DNA of 64,000 bases from Raphanus sativus (taxonomy: Eukaryota; Streptophyta; Magnoliopsida; Brassicales; Brassicaceae): the NCBI RefSeq assembly GCF_000801105.2, contig NC_079515.1:24451407-24515406 (forward strand), given 5' to 3'. Under the pieces are notes generated by a model. The model saw only the letters and a program-made list of their open reading frames with translations, did not search any database and was not told where the DNA came from. How positions within the stretch are numbered: position 1 is the stretch's first letter; each line of letters starts with the position of its first letter. The position numbers were made by a program, and so were the translations under genes. Below, one piece after another: positions 10,565 through 22,939 of the stretch.

Positions 10565-12016
10565 ATTTTTTATTTTTAGTTTTCTCTCTTTTGATTCACA
10601 CAAACAATGCCCATAAATAGAGTCTTACTACTACTTTTTGTTTATGTAATGAGAAGAGAGGATTCTTAAGTTGTTTTACTTGGAGGATCATCAGAGGAAG
10701 TTGGTAGTGGCAGAAAGCGCATACAGCAAGTCGAACTTTCTGTTGTTGAATTAAGCATGCAAACATGTTACAGTACTATGCTAAATTGGGATCCACATTT
10801 TGGCTATTGGGCTAATTCAACCAGTCTTTTTTCTTACAACGTAAAGTTTTATGTCAGTCACTTAACGGACCGGTTCTGAGATTTTAGAAATTAGTAAAAA
10901 AAGTTTACAAATTTAGAGACTTATGTTTATGTAAGTTTTTCAAAACTATATGAAACTGAAAGCCAATATTTCACTTGCATATATGTCCATGACTGGCTCA
11001 GGTTAGTAACATAAAAACACGAACATCACATGTACAATGGATACAACAAGTCTAGTATTATTTTTGCTCATATCGGGTCCATGCTTTTAATTATTGGGGT
11101 TAGGCCCACAGTTTTAAACCCAACTGAACTAAACAAAATTTTGGTCCAGTTATCAGTTCTAAACCGATCGCCACATTTACAAAATTAATATGATTATCGG
11201 TTCGGTTCGGCAGGCTTTTCGCTTCTCAAAATTAAAGAAAACCGAAGTAACCGACCCGACAAGGCGTAACTGGGCCAATTGGTTCTTTATGTTAATTACC
11301 GATATAAATAACTTTTTTTTATCTTAATTGCCCTAAAAAGAGATTCGTATAAAAAAAAAAAAAAACACTGTCTCGCCTAATTTCATCTCGCTCTTCAACA
11401 ACGACGAAATCTAATCTGGTTTGATTCTGCAAACCTCCTTAGCTCGAATTGATCGATTGCTTTCTGATTCGAGGTTCTCTGATATCATCTCTGGTGGCTG
11501 CGTTTCTGATTTAGTCAGGCTTGTCTTCTCTCTTCTCTGGTTCTTCGGTTGGTTCTCTATAAAATATCTGATTACAAAGTGTCTTTATTCCGCTGTTAGC
11601 AGACCTCAATCGTTTTCTTCCCATTCACGGCGTCTTCCTCCTGCTTTCAGCTTCACCCTGGATAAGAAAGACCTGAGGCTGTGGTGGTATGCTCTTATTT
11701 TTTCACTATTTGATTTCAGTTTATTCTTCTTTCATGGATGCATTCAATATTTTTGTATACCGAATCAGTGATTTTATGTTCTATCAATATCTGAATATTT
11801 CAATTTGGATAAAAATACTAAGGCCTAAATTTGTTACTTAGTTGTGTTGTTATAGCGACTACTTATAGCCAATTTCGAGTTGTTCATCAGTCGTGGGAGT
11901 TTTTTTTTTGGATTATATATGCATTAACGGATGCATGTTTGTTTGTTTTATGCGTGTGTGTTTCAGGAAAGGGCTTTGAATAAGTTTGTAAACATATTCT
12001 CTCATTTGGATTGGAA
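10565..12016. other. SCR 3' flank and SUA promoter/leader
   Basis: SCR 3' UTR, then AT-rich intergenic sequence. From about 11370 there is a transcript-leader-like stretch of SUA (CT-rich, ending in plausible leader exon 2 sequence). A leader intron of about 11687-11966 (GTATGC donor, TTTCAG acceptor) is likely, with the SUA ATG 51 nt further on. No protein-coding ORF is convincing. Confidence 0.45.
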
Positions 12017-15000
12017 ATGGATCCTGGTCGATTTGGTCGTCAGCAAGATTGGGATAATACCAGTGTAATTTGTGGTTTTCCTCCTTACATATATGGGATG
12101 ATGATAAAACAAGATTTTTTTTAGGGATGTTGTCATTGTCCCCCTCATCCGAGGACTGAGAGACAGTGGGGAAAAAAATGAGCATGTGGATCGGATTTGG
12201 CTAACCTAGTATCAGTCAATCATGTTTGTTGCTGACATTGCTTATTCTCTTCAATTCACAGGCTCCGGAGGGTTATGGTCCTGAGCACGATCCAAACAAC
12301 CGGTGAGTGCTACTCTAATTGGACTATTTGGTTGTAGTTTTTACTTCTCATAGGAATTAACCACTCGTATTTTTTTTTTTTTAATTTATTAACCACTCGT
12401 ATTAATGTTCACTAGTTTGCATTTCGTGTAATATACTTCGGTTTTGCCTGCATTTTATTTTAATTTTTTTTCTTATAGGTTTGACGTATCATATGATAGG
12501 GGATATCGAGATGATGTCTACAATTATCCACCTGGACATGATATGGGTCCTTTGCCTCAGTCTAGAAGGCGAAACTCTGAGGAAAGTTATCCTCGTGAAC
12601 TTCGTAGGCAAGAAAAGCCTCCCACAGAAACAAACTATGATGCTGGTTACTATCATGACACGGAAGTTGGGAATCGTAATGGATACTACCGTGATCAAGG
12701 ACACGAAAGGTCTTCACGATATGATGGCCGTGATGACTACTCTTCCAGTAGATCTAGAAGCTACCATCATAACAGAGATGATAGCCGAGGAAAAGATTAT
12801 GATTATGCTCGCCGGAGTTATGATTCTGATTATGAAAGGGGCAGTGTTAGAGATGTCAATAGGAGGAGCGGGGATTCGCAGGATAGAGAACGGAACTCAC
12901 GTGATAGAGAGCGGGGTTCACGTGATAGAGAAGGGGACAATAGATCTTTCAGCCGCGAAAGAGATGTGAGTCCACATAGGAGATACGAGAAATCTCGATC
13001 TGGATCTGCTGGACGTGATGGTTTCTCTAGATCAAGATCAAGATCTCCAAGAGGTAGGAGCCATGGGCGAAGTTACCGGGAGGACAGCTTCGAGGGAGAT
13101 CACTGGCATGGAAGTGAGAGGCGAAGAGACTATGAAGATAGACATGACCAAGATCATTTTTCTGCTGTATATATTATTCTCCCAACCCTGGTTTACATTA
13201 TTTGTTCCAAGGACATTTTAAAAATCCTTTCCTATATATTTATGGTTTTTGCTAGACCCCATCCGCCACTGTTGTTGTGAAGGGTCTCTCAACGAAATCA
13301 ACAGAAGAAGATCTATACCAGCTTCTGGTAATCTCTTGTTCATTTTACGGATTCGTATATCCTTAGGGTTGAACAATTTTCCTTGCATGATTTCATTGTT
13401 CCCTTATGCATTACTAGGCTGAATGGGGTCCTCTGCATCATGTCCGTGTGATTCGGGAGCAAAGTTCTGGAATTTCTCGTGGATTTGCATTTATTGATTT
13501 CCCCACAGTGGTATTTACTTTACACTAGGTTGTTAGTTCCTTGTGGCCTGATCTCGTGTTCCGTTTAACCCACTAAATGCAATTGTGTATATTTTCCTGT
13601 GCAGGATGCCGCACGCAACATGATGAACCGAGTTGAGCATGATGGTATAATTGTGGATGGAAGGAAGCTGATCTTTCGTTACAGGTCTTTTATTGTTACT
13701 TGACTTTGATTTCGATTTATATCTAGAATTTGTGGCGGACCATTGGTTCATAAGATTCAAACAAAAGGTCCTTGAACTTTTTTAATACCATACGCTCAGT
13801 TAGTTGTATAGCATTCGTTGACTGAATTGCGGTGTTGAGCAGCACACCGAGGCCTGGTGTACCCCGTAGGCAGGAAAATGCTTCTAGGCGCGGTTATGGT
13901 GGCAATATAGTTCCTTCAGATTGGATATGCACAATCTGTGGTTGTATCAATTTTGCGCGGCGAACCTCTTGCTTTCAGGTTTGTGCATTGTTGGGAAAAA
14001 AGTTATATATACTTCATAGTGAGTGCTAGAGTATAAACCCATCTGAAACTGCAGATGAAGTTATGCATATTTCATTTTAGGAATAGAACTGCTCCTTGAG
14101 GTTGTCATGAGTTAGTGGTGACAATACCACCAAAGATAGAACTGATAAAACCCTCAGGATAAACTGTTTTGTGCCCCGAAAATTGTTTTCAGTGGAAAAC
14201 ATGTATTCTCAATTGGCACTCAATATTTGGGACTAGGGTGACATACATATATCGGTAATAGTGGTATTTGAACACGTTATCTTTACGTAGAGGCGTTTGA
14301 TATGCGTACCTTCCATTTAGTTTGGTTAGCAGTAAATAAAGCTTTCATACATCAAAAGTCAAAAGAGAACGTATGTAACAACCCAACTCCTTGAACTGGT
14401 ATTTACTAATGGATTATGTTACATTTTTCGTTCTGCTTGTGTGAAATCAAAGTGTTCATTAATTGTTCAGTGTTGTGGTGGTACATTGTATTATGTGTCC
14501 CTTATTTGTTATGCAGCATTCTGTGTCTTGATTATTGTTAGAACACTAAAAAAGCTGAGGTGCTATTATAATATGGCAGAAGCGGTTCGTTGGCATTATG
14601 TAAATCTCTATGATCTCTTTCTTTTTACGCAGTGTAATGAACCAAAGACCGATGATTCTCCTTCAGCTGACGTAGGTTTACCCAACTCAACATTGGGAAA
14701 ACGAAGTTCTGAATCAGGTTTCTGATAAACATTTTCTTTAAGATGTTTTACGTGTTAAAGGTTATTATAGTTATTGCATATCTGTACACATACCATTTAT
14801 GCCTGAGACGATTTTCTTATTTTCCTTTCAGGTCCAACTCATGTCTTAGTTGTACGCGGGTTGGATGAAGATGCTGACGAGGAAATGATTCGGTATGAAT
14901 TTTCCAAACATGCTCCTATCAAGGTAGACAAAAACCCTTTTGGATTCATGTTTAATAAGATATGCACTTTTACGTCAGTTGACCTGGTGTTTCTCTTTGT

Positions 15001-17822
15001 ATCATTTTGTAGGATCTTCGTCTTGTCAGAGACAAATTCACGCATGTTTCACGAGGATTTGCATTTGTGCATTTCTTTTCGGTAAGGTCTCAAAGCAAAA
15101 TTGGTTGTTGCACTTACTAGCTCCGGTGTTGTGTTCCTCGTATTCTATCTTCTTATTCCCTTCCCCTTGCTGACAAGTCAATTGCAAGTGTACCTTTAAT
15201 ATATTCAAATATCTATTTTCTCCAGTTTATATAAGCTATTTGACTACTTTTTCATTTAGCTATAAACTTGACACAGAAAAATATGATTATACTCGTGTAG
15301 GTTGAGGATGCTACCAAGGCACTTGAAGCAACAAACGGAACAATCCTTGACAAGAATGGTAAAATCCTGAGAGTCGCATATGCAAAGAGCGTTCATGGTT
15401 CTGGAACTGGTATACCAGCATCATCTCACGCCAGCAACCTCGCTGCTGCAGCAATTGAAGCAGCAGCATTTTCTCAACAGGTATCTGAATATTGTTTTCA
15501 TCTAGTTTCCCTCGTTTGTATTTGTTGGTCGCACATTGATTCTTAGTTAAATTTGATCTTCTAACATTATGGTTATGTAATGAAACAAAGCTAGGCTAGT
15601 TTTCACTGGAGTTTGTCAATCAAGTGTACTAGAAGACGCAATTATGTTTTTATTAACCAAAAGAAAAACAAAAGTTCTGCCTGAATGTTGTTAATACAAT
15701 GTTTCAACATAAATATATTTCTAACGAGGCTGATTTCTTGGATTAGTTTTTCTTCCAAAGATTGTCATGCTTATGATTCTTGTGCTCTCTGTGAATGGTT
15801 ATTTCTCATTTTCTTTATTAGTATGACGGTGCGGGATGGGCTCCAAAGGAATATAATCATGATGAGAAACAAACTGGAGGGCAGGGCCAGGGCATTGGGC
15901 AAATGGCTTCTGCTCCACAATCTGGCTACGTGTGGGATGAAGCATCTGGTTATTACTATGATGCTGCTTCTGGATATTACTACGATGGAAATTCAGGTTT
16001 GCATTTTCTTATGTCTCTAAATGTTTAAGTGTATTATTTTGCAAGATAGTTTTCTTGCCAATTAGTATTCATCTGATATAGCCCATTTTTGCTATTTTGG
16101 CTATTGTGTAACACAAGGTTTCAGGATATCCTGTAGCTCTTTGATTCTAAATGCATTAAAACAGTAACTTGGAGATACGCAATTTATGTCATAAGTAGAC
16201 TTCGAAGTTTTGCAGAGTTAGGCCTTATTACTATGTGTGCCTTGAAAATTCGCATCTGATAGAGAGCTATTATTTTTTTTTTTTGGTAATCATTAGTCAT
16301 CTAGACTTGATGTGTATGTGGTGATAGTAAACTTGGCTTCGCCGGTCTAATAAGAGGGTCGTATGTTACTACTAAGTTAGTTGTACTAAACATATGCTTC
16401 TAAATATGCAGGTCTTTATTATGACAGCAATAGTGGGGTTTGGTACTCGTATGATCCTCAAGCGCAACAATATGTTCCTTGTCCTGATCAGAACAATGAG
16501 AGTAAATCAACTGAAAAACAACCAGAGTCTACCAAGACGGAGAAATCCAATCAGCAAAAAGTTATTATCTCTGCAGCTGCTACCCCCACCGTAGAAAAGG
16601 CCGTCTCCTTACCAGATGCGGTTCAGGCGGCTGCAGCAGCAGCAATTGCATCGGAGAAGAGAGAAAAAGAAAGACTGAAGGAAATAAAACTTGCATCAAA
16701 GAGCAGCATACTGGCTAGCAAGAAAAAAATGAGTAATGTTTTAACAATGTGGAAGCAGCGGACCAGTGAAACACAAACGCAACGTCCCTCACTTGGTGGT
16801 GAAAATCCACCACCTACCGTTCTGGCTGAAGCAAGGTCGTCTTTCTCCACTGCACAATCCAAGGGCAAGCTGACATCTGATACAGTGATTGCAAAGGAGA
16901 GATCTACCTCCAATCATGGAGTTGCTGCAATGACATCAACTCCCACTACAGAAAGCTCGAGTAGCAGTAAAGCAGGAGCACCTTTGATGGGGGTGATGAG
17001 AGGTTCGTTTGGAGGAACTTCTTCCTCAGCTAATGTACAAGTGCCTCCGGTTTTACCTTCTGCTCCTTCCCCTTCGGTTCCAGTTTCTGGGAGTGGGAGA
17101 AGAAGGTTCTCTGAAAAGCCGACTGCAGTGCCTACTCACAGAGACCAACCTCAGACATCATACAGGGACCGTGCTGCAGAAAGAAGAAACTTATATGGTT
17201 CATCAGCTCCAAGTGAAAATGATGTTATGGGTTCAAGTAAGCGTCCTTTGGGTCTTCTCTCTTTTTCACATAAATAAAAACTGGTAATGAGGAGTTATAT
17301 TATAGTAACATAATGGGGGAAAACGATGTTTGAATGAAGGTGAAGATATTACGGGGTTAAGAAAAGGCGCATCGGATCCAACACCTTTCCCTCCTGGTGT
17401 GGGCGTACGTGGGATTACGACGACGGAAGCCAGTAGTTTCGATGTAATCACAGAAGAGAAAGCAATAGACGAAAGTAACGTGGGAAACAGAATGTTGAGG
17501 AACATGGGTTGGCAAGAAGGATCGGTAAAATTTTGAAAAAAAAAAAAATCATTAATCTAACGTTATAATATATGGTGGTTAATGGTAAATAAGAAGCGAG
17601 TGGGTGATGGTTGGTTTGTTTGGTTAAGTGCAGGGTTTAGGGAGAGACGGGAGTGGAATGAAAGAACCAGTGCAAGCACAAGGCGTTGATAGGAGAGCAG
17701 GACTTGGGAGTCATCAGAAGAAACTTGATCCTGAGTTTGAGGCTCAACCTGGTGATACCTACAGAACTGTTCTCCATAAGAAAGCTCTTGCTAGGTTTCG
17801 TGAAATGTCTGACAATAATTGA
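12017..17822 (+). CDS. SUA: SUA-type splicing factor (RRM-ZnF-RRM-OCRE-G-patch)
   Basis: Fifteen exons: 12017-12064, 12262-12302, 12479-13166, 13256-13327, 13418-13510, 13605-13684, 13843-13978, 14633-14717, 14832-14923, 15013-15081, 15301-15480, 15822-15996, 16412-17236, 17340-17524, 17634-17822. They join in frame to 985 codons. Order: Arg/Ser/Asp/Tyr-rich N-terminus with RS dipeptides; RRM1 (VVVKGLSTKSTEEDLY and RGFAFIDF); RanBP2 zinc finger (SDWICTICGCINFARRTSC); RRM2 (VLVVRGLDEDADEE and RGFAFVHF); OCRE aromatic repeat (YVWDEASGYYYDAASGYYYD); Ala-rich and Lys-rich linker; G-patch (NMGWQEGSGLGRDGSG). This is the RBM5/RBM10 architecture and matches Arabidopsis SUPPRESSOR OF ABI3-5 (At3g54230), which suppresses a cryptic intron in ABI3 by influencing 3' splice-site choice. 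Nuclear spliceosomal role inferred from the family. The exon 7 acceptor could lie 3 nt upstream (one extra Ser). Confidence 0.95.
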
Positions 17823-17983
17823 CTGTTGAGACTTGAGAGTGGTTTTGTGTTTGTAAACTGGAGTTGGGAGCTTTTGTGCGTTGGTGGGTTGTGTTTAAAC
17901 TGAAAAACTGATTTTAGTTTTGCTCTCTAGCTTGAACTAAGTGATCATAAATTATTTGGGATTATATTTACATAAAATATTAT

Positions 17984-18141
17984 TACAAGCCATGGCTATG
18001 CTAGACATCACTATCGTCAGCTCTGTATCTATCTTGCCTCGGCTGCTCTTGCCTCGGCGCTGTATGTTTACAAGCCATGCCTATACTAGATATCACTATC
18101 GTCAACGCTGTATATTTGTATATTGTATACAAATATACAAT
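17984..18141. repeat. Imperfect direct duplication plus 31-bp palindrome
   Basis: TACAAGCCATGGCTATGCTA at 17984 recurs with changes as TACAAGCCATGCCTATACTA near 18070, each followed by a conserved ATCACTATCGTCA block. The second copy runs into the palindrome TGTATATTTGTATA-TTG-TATACAAATATACA, which could form a strong hairpin. It may be the 3' flank of SUA or a small transposon remnant. No TSD was identified. Confidence 0.6.
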
Positions 18142-18270
18142 GTACTCACGAACCTCACAGCATCTTCTTCAGTATACAAATTCTATTCCGACCTTCTCTC
18201 TTTCATCAACCTTTAAAACTCCTAAAATCAATAAAGGAGAGAGACGAGAGTGACAAAGAAAACTGAAACA

Positions 18271-18332
18271 ATGTCTTACTCTTCCCTCAAACTGCCAATC
18301 TTTCTCATTCTCTCTCATCCATGCCGCTGTAG
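18271..18332 (+). pseudogene. Broken first exon with signal-peptide-like coding text
   Basis: ATG at 18271 opens a hydrophobic N-terminus (MSYSSLKLPIFLILS) and the block ends in a consensus donor, TGTAG|GTACGT, at about 18332. In the frame as it stands the hydrophobic stretch is cut short by HPCRCR. The hydrophobic core would continue if the CT run at about 18308-18316 were one dinucleotide longer, so a CT contraction may have frameshifted a former signal peptide. No downstream exon is recognisable. Its place between SUA and MVD2 is where Arabidopsis has At3g54240, so it may be that gene's relic, but identity is not shown. Confidence 0.35.
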
Positions 18333-18909
18333 GTACGTATACTTGTATAGAAATCTCCCACTGTTAAAACCAAAATCATGATCAAGAACGCTAAAATGTT
18401 TTCCATATTTGTTTTTTCAAAAAGTACATTTTGACTGATTACACGACTGATTTAAGATAAACCATAGAAAAAGAAAATCGTTTATGTGAACATTTCATTT
18501 TTTTCCTTTATCAGTCTATGTTTTGCTAAATAAAGTTTACGATAATCTCTATTTATTTTGGAATGTTTTTGTAATTTTATTTCATTATTTTCTGTGTAAA
18601 CAATATATTTATTTTCAAAAACTCAATATAAAATTTAAACATTATATTCAACTTTAAATCCCAGTATTTATAATATAATTGAATAAAAACCTAAAGTATA
18701 TACTTAAAACTTTAATGTTTTAAACTTTAATATTTATTTTACCAAGTAAAATAAATATAAGCATAATAAATCTTATAGTTTATATACAGACCTAGACACA
18801 TTGAACATGACACACCGATATCAAAACTCAATAACGTATGAATCTGTAACAAAAACATAAATAATTATGTTTATAACATTGCTGGAAATAAAATTATATA
18901 GTTATGAAG

Positions 18910-18938
18910 AATAAAAACTCGCGCGGATCAAAAACTAG
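18910..18938 (+). mobile_element. Possible eroded Helitron 3' end
   Basis: CTCGCGCGGATCAAAAACTAG followed by T resembles the right half of a Helitron hairpin, spacer and CTAG end (compare GCGCGGGTCAAAATCTAG at 33629). The left half of the stem is not intact and no 5' end was found in the AT-rich sequence upstream (18380-18900). Confidence 0.35.
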
Positions 18939-20306
18939 TTGGTCGTTAAAACAAAATTAAATTGATCGGTAAAACAAAGATTCGAAAAAGATACCAGTTA
19001 AGTACACGAATGAAGACTCATAGTTTAGCTTTAGAGATTTCTATTTGGGATTCGCCGTTTGCTTTGTACTAGCGGCCATCGCAAAATGCCTGATGAGGGG
19101 TGGGAACACAAATTGGAGCTATACATCGCCGGTCCTAGCTCCGCCGGAAAAGTTAGGCGGAAGCTCCGGTTGAAGCTCTGGCGGACCAAGAAGTTGATTT
19201 CGTCTGACTTCGAGTTTGAAGTTAAGTCTTATGAAAAAACTACTCTATAATGGCCAGGACCGTCTAATAACATGTGTTATTGGAGCGGTCGAATAGAATC
19301 CAGATCTAAAAATAAAAAATAATATTAAGAAATTTTCAAAAAAAGATAAGCAAATATAGTTGAAAATTTCAAAAATTTAGATATAGTTTTAAATTTATAG
19401 TTTATAATTTGAATGGAAACCTGAAATATATATAGATAAAAATATTAACTCTTAAACCTATTTAATTACATATTAAAATATATAATTAAGATTTTTTTGA
19501 ACAGGGCCTTAATATAATTTGAGACAGCCCTGATAATGGCTATACTAGAAGCAAATGTATTAAACCACCTTGTCTAATATTCTCCTCTGAATGTATGAAG
19601 CAAATCTATTAAACCACCTTGTCTAATATTATATCTTTTTCCTTTGAATGTCATGATCATATTCTCATGTGTAAGCTATGAATTAATGTTGATACCATTA
19701 ACCCAGGCTGCCTCGTACACTTTCTTCTTACAACCAGAAGCTTCGCACTAACCCAATGATCCTGACTTATAAGTTATAATCATGCGCTGAACCTCTGAAA
19801 ACTTCACTCAAATATTAACCATTAACCTTTTAATCGTCATAAGATTGCCGCAACCCATCAATATGCAGAAAACCATTGCTTCATAAAAGCTCATATAGTA
19901 CTTTCTTCTCAAAATCACAGAGCTTTAAACATTTCTCATATAGTCCAAAATCATTTGTTTCCAAACGCTGATGGGATGGTTGAAGAAACTGTAACTTTTG
20001 CCTATATTCCCCAAGCTTCTCACTTCATTCAATTTGTTAACATTTTGTTTAGATTTGGGAAAAGGAAAATTGTACAATTAGTAGTATCTATTTATTTATG
20101 TATAATGTATGCATTTCTTTTATTTTCTCGCAATTTATTTTTTTAATATATGTTGCAGTGTAGTAAAAAATGTATTAGGGTAGTAAGAAAGCTAGCAGTA
20201 GTAGAAAACAACGAGTTTGCACTTATTCTGGCACAAATATCAGTTTCTTAAAACTTGCAGTTAAATGATGGTGATAATCATAACATTTGAAGCAGAGACA
20301 ATGCTC

Positions 20307-22939
20307 TCATTTGGGAAGGCCGGTTACCGGATCGAGAAGAGCTTGAGTCTGGTCGGGAAGCACGACGGGACCTCTTCCAGGTCTAGTGCATATAAAATAA
20401 CTGACTTCTCCTTTTTGATCCTGAGATCCAATCTTGTCTTTCATTTCAGGTGGAGGTTGCAGATTCTCAACACTCTTTGCTCCCTCTAATCCTGCCTCCT
20501 TTAGAATCGAATTGTCTCCCACTACGTAACTGGTGAAATCAAAGATATGTTAAAAACTCACCAAAAACCGCAGTAAAAAAGTCACATGGTTTATTTATGT
20601 TACCTCTTCATATCAGTGTCAGACTTAGGAGGGAAATAGTAGAGAAGCCCCTGGAGAAGTTGAACAGCTACCTTTCTGTTGCGTGCAATCAGTACAGCAT
20701 TTGGACCAGCATCAAATGTGTAAGCAACCTGTCCAGATTTTAAGTTATTCAAGTTATATATGTTGTTGTTGTTTATATACTTGAGGAACTCAAAACAGTT
20801 TTTTCGGGAATGAGATTTGAGCTAAAGGTGGTCCTGTTCTATCTCAAATCCTAATGCTTGAAAAACAAATATTGGAACTAACAGATGATCAAAAGGTCGA
20901 GCAAGAAACAGCTAAGTAGGACTTTACCTGTGGAGTCCCTTCAGAACGGTTCCACTTTTCAACTAAGCTAATTATCCTGGGGAAGGAGTTAACGGCTTGA
21001 TATTAAGAGTAAAAATTAAAAAAAAAAGAAGCAACAGCATATATAACTGTCAAAATAGAAAAATACCTGTGGGAGGTGTCATTCATGTAAAATATGGGTG
21101 GAGATGTATCTAGACAAACAGCATGGAACTGGTTACTGTCTGTGCAGCTCAGTTGGGTAAACGATGCAAAATCTTGGTTTTTAATAGCTTCCTCCATTTG
21201 CACAATCCGTTTCGGCACAACTTCCTACATACAGAGAAAGTAAAAAAACAGAACTTGAGGTTAAACAGTTAGTACATAAGAATATAGTTTCATCAAACAC
21301 ATCAAGAAGAGAACCGGACTTTTGCTCTGTGCTGTAAAAGCAAACTCGTCTCAACACTTTCTCGCATTCCAGAGGTGCTGCTCGTTTCCTTCTGCCGTGA
21401 ACTTACCTGAGTGTAGCATAAACTTAAACCAGTTACAAATACATATTAACAAAGAAGCTGTCAGAGGCTACACAGAAAAATAATAAGCAAGGATTGTCAA
21501 AAAGTTGAGATCATATTTTTGAGCTTATCTTTATCATTCCATAACTGCAGAAGAGTGTGCTCGTATGAATATATATTATTTACTAATGTTCAGATTAAGC
21601 CACTCGGTATCGACTCCTAGCAAATACTTATAAATACTTGAAATAACTGTACGACCAAGTCTAAAAGTCAACACTTAGATGAAAGATTCATACAACTCAT
21701 ACCACAGCAATGATGATAACAAGATCATCCCAATGCTTCTCATCTGCAAGTTGAACTGCAACGCTATCACTTCCATCTTCTTTGCTTCCCATTTTCCACT
21801 TGACAAATCCACCAAACAAACTACGGCAAGCACTTCCTGAACCTTGCCTACATAAGAGAACGAAAGTTAAAACTGCGTATACCAGTTCCACTTATTATCT
21901 AGAAGAATGTCAGATTTCACGTAATTCAACAAAAAAAAAGGACAACTTTGTACTGTTACCACTGATGTATATAATCAAATGTAAGGAAGGAAGTGGACAA
22001 CATATGTACCTGGCTATCGCAGAAAGCTGGCTTAGATCTTCCTCTACATTCATCAACTTTGCAAGAGAGAAAACTGTAAAGAAAAATAACAAGTTTTGAA
22101 ATTAAACTAGTAAGCCATGTTCAAGCTCATGATCAAGTTCGGAAATTTGTAAATATCTTCATCATCATCATCAGAGAGAAAAAAAGTCCAACAAGAATAT
22201 ACCTAGACAAGCAAATCCAGCAGCTGAAGAAGCTAAACCAGCAGCTGTAGGGAAGTTGTTATGAGAAGCAATATGCAGATTCAATCTCTCCCAATCTTTC
22301 TTCTCAATCTTCACACCTTTCTCCTTGTCTTCGACATCACCACCACGGCTTCGAATCTCCCTCAAACAGTTCTGGTACCTACTCCCCGATAGAGAGATCT
22401 CCTACACTTAACACAAACAAACATTAACAACGACCTTTCCCTTCCTAAACTACTACATTTCTATTAGAGTTGTGGTGGTATTCAGATCCGGTTTACTCTG
22501 AACCGACTCTAATTGTACCTGGTTATGTATAAGATTATATCTCTCCTATGTCAAGTAACTGATTCTGTTACGAGATGAATAAGTAAACCGTGTTCTTCGT
22601 CTCTACTAACATGAAACTAACATGGTTAGACTCGGTTTATAGTAAACCGGACTATACACATTTTTGAATACTACACCACAATCCATCCTTGAATTCGATA
22701 AAATGGGGAATCTCAGCAAAGTGTATTACCTTGCCGTTGAGCCACATTCGATCCCGATCGAAAGCGGGACTGACGGCGACGGTGGTGACGGTGCAGAGGT
22801 GATCGGGATCGAGAGTTACGCTGATGCTGTCGTTTACGGGGAGGATCCGGACCTCGTCTCTCTTTCCCCAATACTTAATCACCGCGATGTTCGTCGGAGT
22901 TTGAGCCGTCACCGTGTGCACCCATTTCTCCGCCGCCAT
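20307..22939 (-). CDS. MVD2: Diphosphomevalonate decarboxylase (GHMP kinase superfamily)
   Basis: Nine exons (minus strand order): 22730-22939, 22203-22401, 22010-22073, 21847-21703, 21406-21320, 21224-21067, 20976-20928, 20728-20604, 20529-20307, giving 419 codons in frame. The enzyme uses ATP to convert mevalonate 5-diphosphate to isopentenyl diphosphate plus CO2, the last step of the cytosolic/peroxisomal mevalonate pathway. Visible motifs: N-terminal [24 protein letters not shown]-binding loop [27 protein letters not shown]; the MNDTSHR segment; and the C-terminal SRPGRGP-type block (here [10 protein letters not shown]). SVTLDPDHL at about residues 40-48 resembles a PTS2 peroxisomal signal. 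It matches Arabidopsis MVD genes; synteny points to At3g54250. The exon 5 donor is a weak GTCCGG. Full length with no broken exon, so it is expected to be functional. Confidence 0.95.

Larger units (their letters stand above)
17823..20306. other. SUA-MVD2 intergenic region with gene-loss debris
   Basis: Convergent 3' flanks with no intact gene. It contains an imperfect about 45-bp duplication (17984-18029 and 18070-18114), a 31-bp palindrome beside it (18111-18141), a relic first exon (18271), a weak Helitron-like 3' end (18910-18938), a GC-richer anonymous ORF at 19059-19250 (63 codons, basic, not recognised), and a duplicated block (AAACCACCTTGTCTAATATT at about 19562 and 19610). In Arabidopsis an alpha/beta-hydrolase gene (At3g54240, from memory) lies at this position. 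Confidence 0.5.

Noticed and set aside
11421..11771. 116-codon ORF upstream of SUA
   Set aside because: Spans the probable SUA leader exon and the start of its leader intron; composition is leader-like, not protein-like.
19059..19250. 63-codon ORF with GC-rich text (KLELYIAGPSSAGKVRR)
   Set aside because: No recognised family, no splice context or leader; could be a gene fragment but too short to call.
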